Assembly (NCBI GenBank): GCA_028289375.1
Contig: JANQQK010000023.1
Span: 52,152-116,151, forward strand
Direction of reading: 5' to 3'
Length of the DNA: 64,000 bases
Origin: Phycisphaerae bacterium
GTDB taxonomy: Bacteria; Planctomycetota; Phycisphaerae; UBA1845
Below are positions 62,882 to 64,000 of the stretch, in pieces. Position 1 is the first letter of the stretch, and every line of letters begins with the position of its first letter. The translations under genes were made by a program, and so were the position numbers. Below the pieces are notes generated by a model. The model had not been told where the DNA came from. It saw only the letters and a program-made list of their open reading frames with translations, and did no database searches.

Positions 62882-63811
62882 TCACTCATCTCTCGACGCG
62901 CGAATCAGCCTATAAGTTGCCGAGAGACGTTCGACCCTGTCGACATAGGCATTTATCGACGCAACGGGGTACACTGGCTGTTCGATACTTGAAACGAGTT
63001 CCGCATGCGCCACCTTGAGCGCTTCAACTGCGTTACGAATATCTGTAGAAATCCGCTTGAAGCGAGCGATATTTCGCTCGGCCATGTTCCGGGCGCGCTG
63101 CGACTCCATCAAGACTGCTGAATCCGATTGCCCTAATGTTCCAGCGTCCGCATCCTGCTGGGCAGCATCAGCGGCAGCCACAAGAAATGTCTTCGAAGTG
63201 CGATATGCCAGGCCCCAGTGCTCCCCACCAATGTCAAAGGACAGATTGACGCGCACAAGCAGCTTTTCGATATACGGCGCTGCCGTGTTCACGGCAGCGA
63301 TGACTGCCTGGCGACGCATGTCTTCAATGACAAGCCCACCAACCGTCTCAAATCCGAGGGTAATCGCCTCACGCTCCTGCAACCCCAGAGTGAGGCCTAT
63401 CCGCCCCATTGATGCCGTGAAACTCTCCGCCGCAGCGCGCATGTTCGCGGAGCTATCCGCGGTAGCAAGTGTATGCAGAAGGGCCGCGTACTCTCGAAGC
63501 GCATTTACAGCCAGCACTCGAACCTGAACGCGCTCAAGCGTAAGGAAACGATCGAGTGGCTCAGCAAGGAGTGATTCAACCTCTGCCCTCGATCCCATGG
63601 GCCTCGACCCATGAAGCCGGTTTCGGAGTTCCGCCATGTCAATCACGTCAAGTCGCGTTTGGACAAACTCGCTCGACGCCATTTCGGCGAGCGTCTCCGA
63701 TGCCATCGCAAACCGACTAATTGCCGATTTCTGCTGTGTCGTTAAGCCGCACCCTGCGAACAGAGGAATCGCAAAAAGAACGAGAACAAGAAGCCTTATA
63801 CAACCGTTCAT
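62882..63811 (-). CDS. Lipoprotein of unknown function
   Basis: A 309-residue protein with a signal peptide and lipobox LFAGC (Cys near residue 21), so it is anchored to a membrane outside the cytoplasm. The mature part is mostly helical (VRVLAVNALREYAALLHTLA, RRQAVIAAVNTAAPYIEKLL, RARNMAERNIARFKRISTDI). No family is recognised. It is the first gene after the promoter candidate at 63863-63891 and leads the minus-strand accessory set. Its surface location differs from the cytosolic TIR and patatin proteins, so it could be a sensor of envelope change, or unrelated cargo. Confidence 0.65.
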   Translation of the reverse strand: MNGCIRLLVLVLFAIPLFAGCGLTTQQKSAISRFAMASETLAEMASSEFVQTRLDVIDMAELRNRLHGSRPMGSRAEVESLLAEPLDRFLTLERVQVRVLAVNALREYAALLHTLATADSSANMRAAAESFTASMGRIGLTLGLQEREAITLGFETVGGLVIEDMRRQAVIAAVNTAAPYIEKLLVRVNLSFDIGGEHWGLAYRTSKTFLVAAADAAQQDADAGTLGQSDSAVLMESQRARNMAERNIARFKRISTDIRNAVEALKVAHAELVSSIEQPVYPVASINAYVDRVERLSATYRLIRASRDE

Positions 63812-63862
63812 GCTCGTTACCAACAGCCGTGTACCACGAATAGAACCATTTGTATCGAGCAG

Positions 63863-63891
63863 ATAGTACTCGTATCACTTCGCGCTAGCAA
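63863..63891 (-). promoter_or_regulatory. Sigma70-like promoter candidate for the accessory operon
   Basis: On the minus strand TTGCTA (63891-63886) and TACTAT (63868-63863) are separated by 17 bases, each matching the consensus at 4/6 positions. The start point would be about 45 bases upstream of the lipoprotein ATG at 63811. The surrounding sequence is AT-rich, and no gene is visible from 63812 to the right edge. Confidence 0.35.
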
Positions 63892-64000
63892 GTGGCATGA
63901 GATGCTAGAAGCGGTTTCATAACCCCTGACGTAAAGTGGTTTTCGCGCATTTGCGCTGTAGCTGAAGATCGGTTTTACTTGGCGATCGAAAGGAGTCTTT

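Noticed and set aside
58633..63811. Calling the island operon a CBASS or Thoeris system
   Set aside because: No CD-NTase cyclase, SAVED/Cap4-type sensor, ThsA or ubiquitin-like gene is visible; only the effector types resemble those systems.

Overview
The window looks like a chromosomal segment of a planctomycete (Planctomycetota, probably Phycisphaerae-like). The reasons are a high-GC genome with tightly packed genes, an exosortase inside an exopolysaccharide operon, a PEP-CTERM protein, secreted proteins with dockerin-like and thrombospondin type 3 calcium-binding repeats, a TIGR03790-type protein, and ParA and HEAT proteins with unusual domain fusions. The species cannot be named from this sequence alone.

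Layout. 1-7.8 kb: a DUF554 membrane protein cut by the left edge, then three cell-surface proteins: a TIGR03790/Ig/dockerin-like protein, a small PEP-CTERM protein, and a large TSP3-repeat protein with a Cys-Gly/Arg-rich C-terminal anchor. A small Cys-rich membrane protein follows. 7.8-23.7 kb: one minus-strand exopolysaccharide operon of 12 genes, most of them overlapping. Read from its promoter it holds an SLBB export lipoprotein, exosortase, Wzc-like co-polymerase/kinase, SGNH protein, polymerase candidate, second SGNH protein, flippase, three GT4 glycosyltransferases, a DUF2723 membrane glycosyltransferase-like protein and a HAD phosphatase. The exosortase probably processes the PEP-CTERM protein encoded about 17 kb away.

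24-41 kb is mostly housekeeping: a small lipoprotein, an exported HEAT protein with a receiver-like domain, leuS with a CYTH protein and a cytochrome c'-like protein, SppA, a small metalloprotease, an ABC-2 export cluster, DUF72, a thioesterase, RsmJ and a ParA ATPase fused to a glycogen-binding-type domain. A tRNA-Pro(UGG) follows. 41.5-43.6 kb is a PLP decarboxylase with its MarR regulator. 44-52.8 kb is a winged-helix/ABC/HlyD/TolC/MscK-like cluster that reads as an envelope export system, with an ABC ATPase lacking several normally conserved catalytic residues. 52.8-57.3 kb holds purEK, a PaaN-type aldehyde dehydrogenase and a rhomboid protease.

At 57.63 kb there is a 3' fragment of tRNA-Gly(UCC) without its 5' part, which is the signature of an integrative element's far attachment site. 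Everything to its right (57.7-64 kb) is a more AT-rich accessory island. It carries a six-gene minus-strand set: lipoprotein, small helical protein, TIR-domain protein, TIR/deoxyribosyltransferase-like protein with TPR/TRAFs-type repeats, patatin-like phospholipase, and a PGDYG-like small protein. This is the best candidate for an undescribed system, most likely an anti-phage or other abortive, membrane- or NAD-targeting defence module. That function is inferred, not shown.
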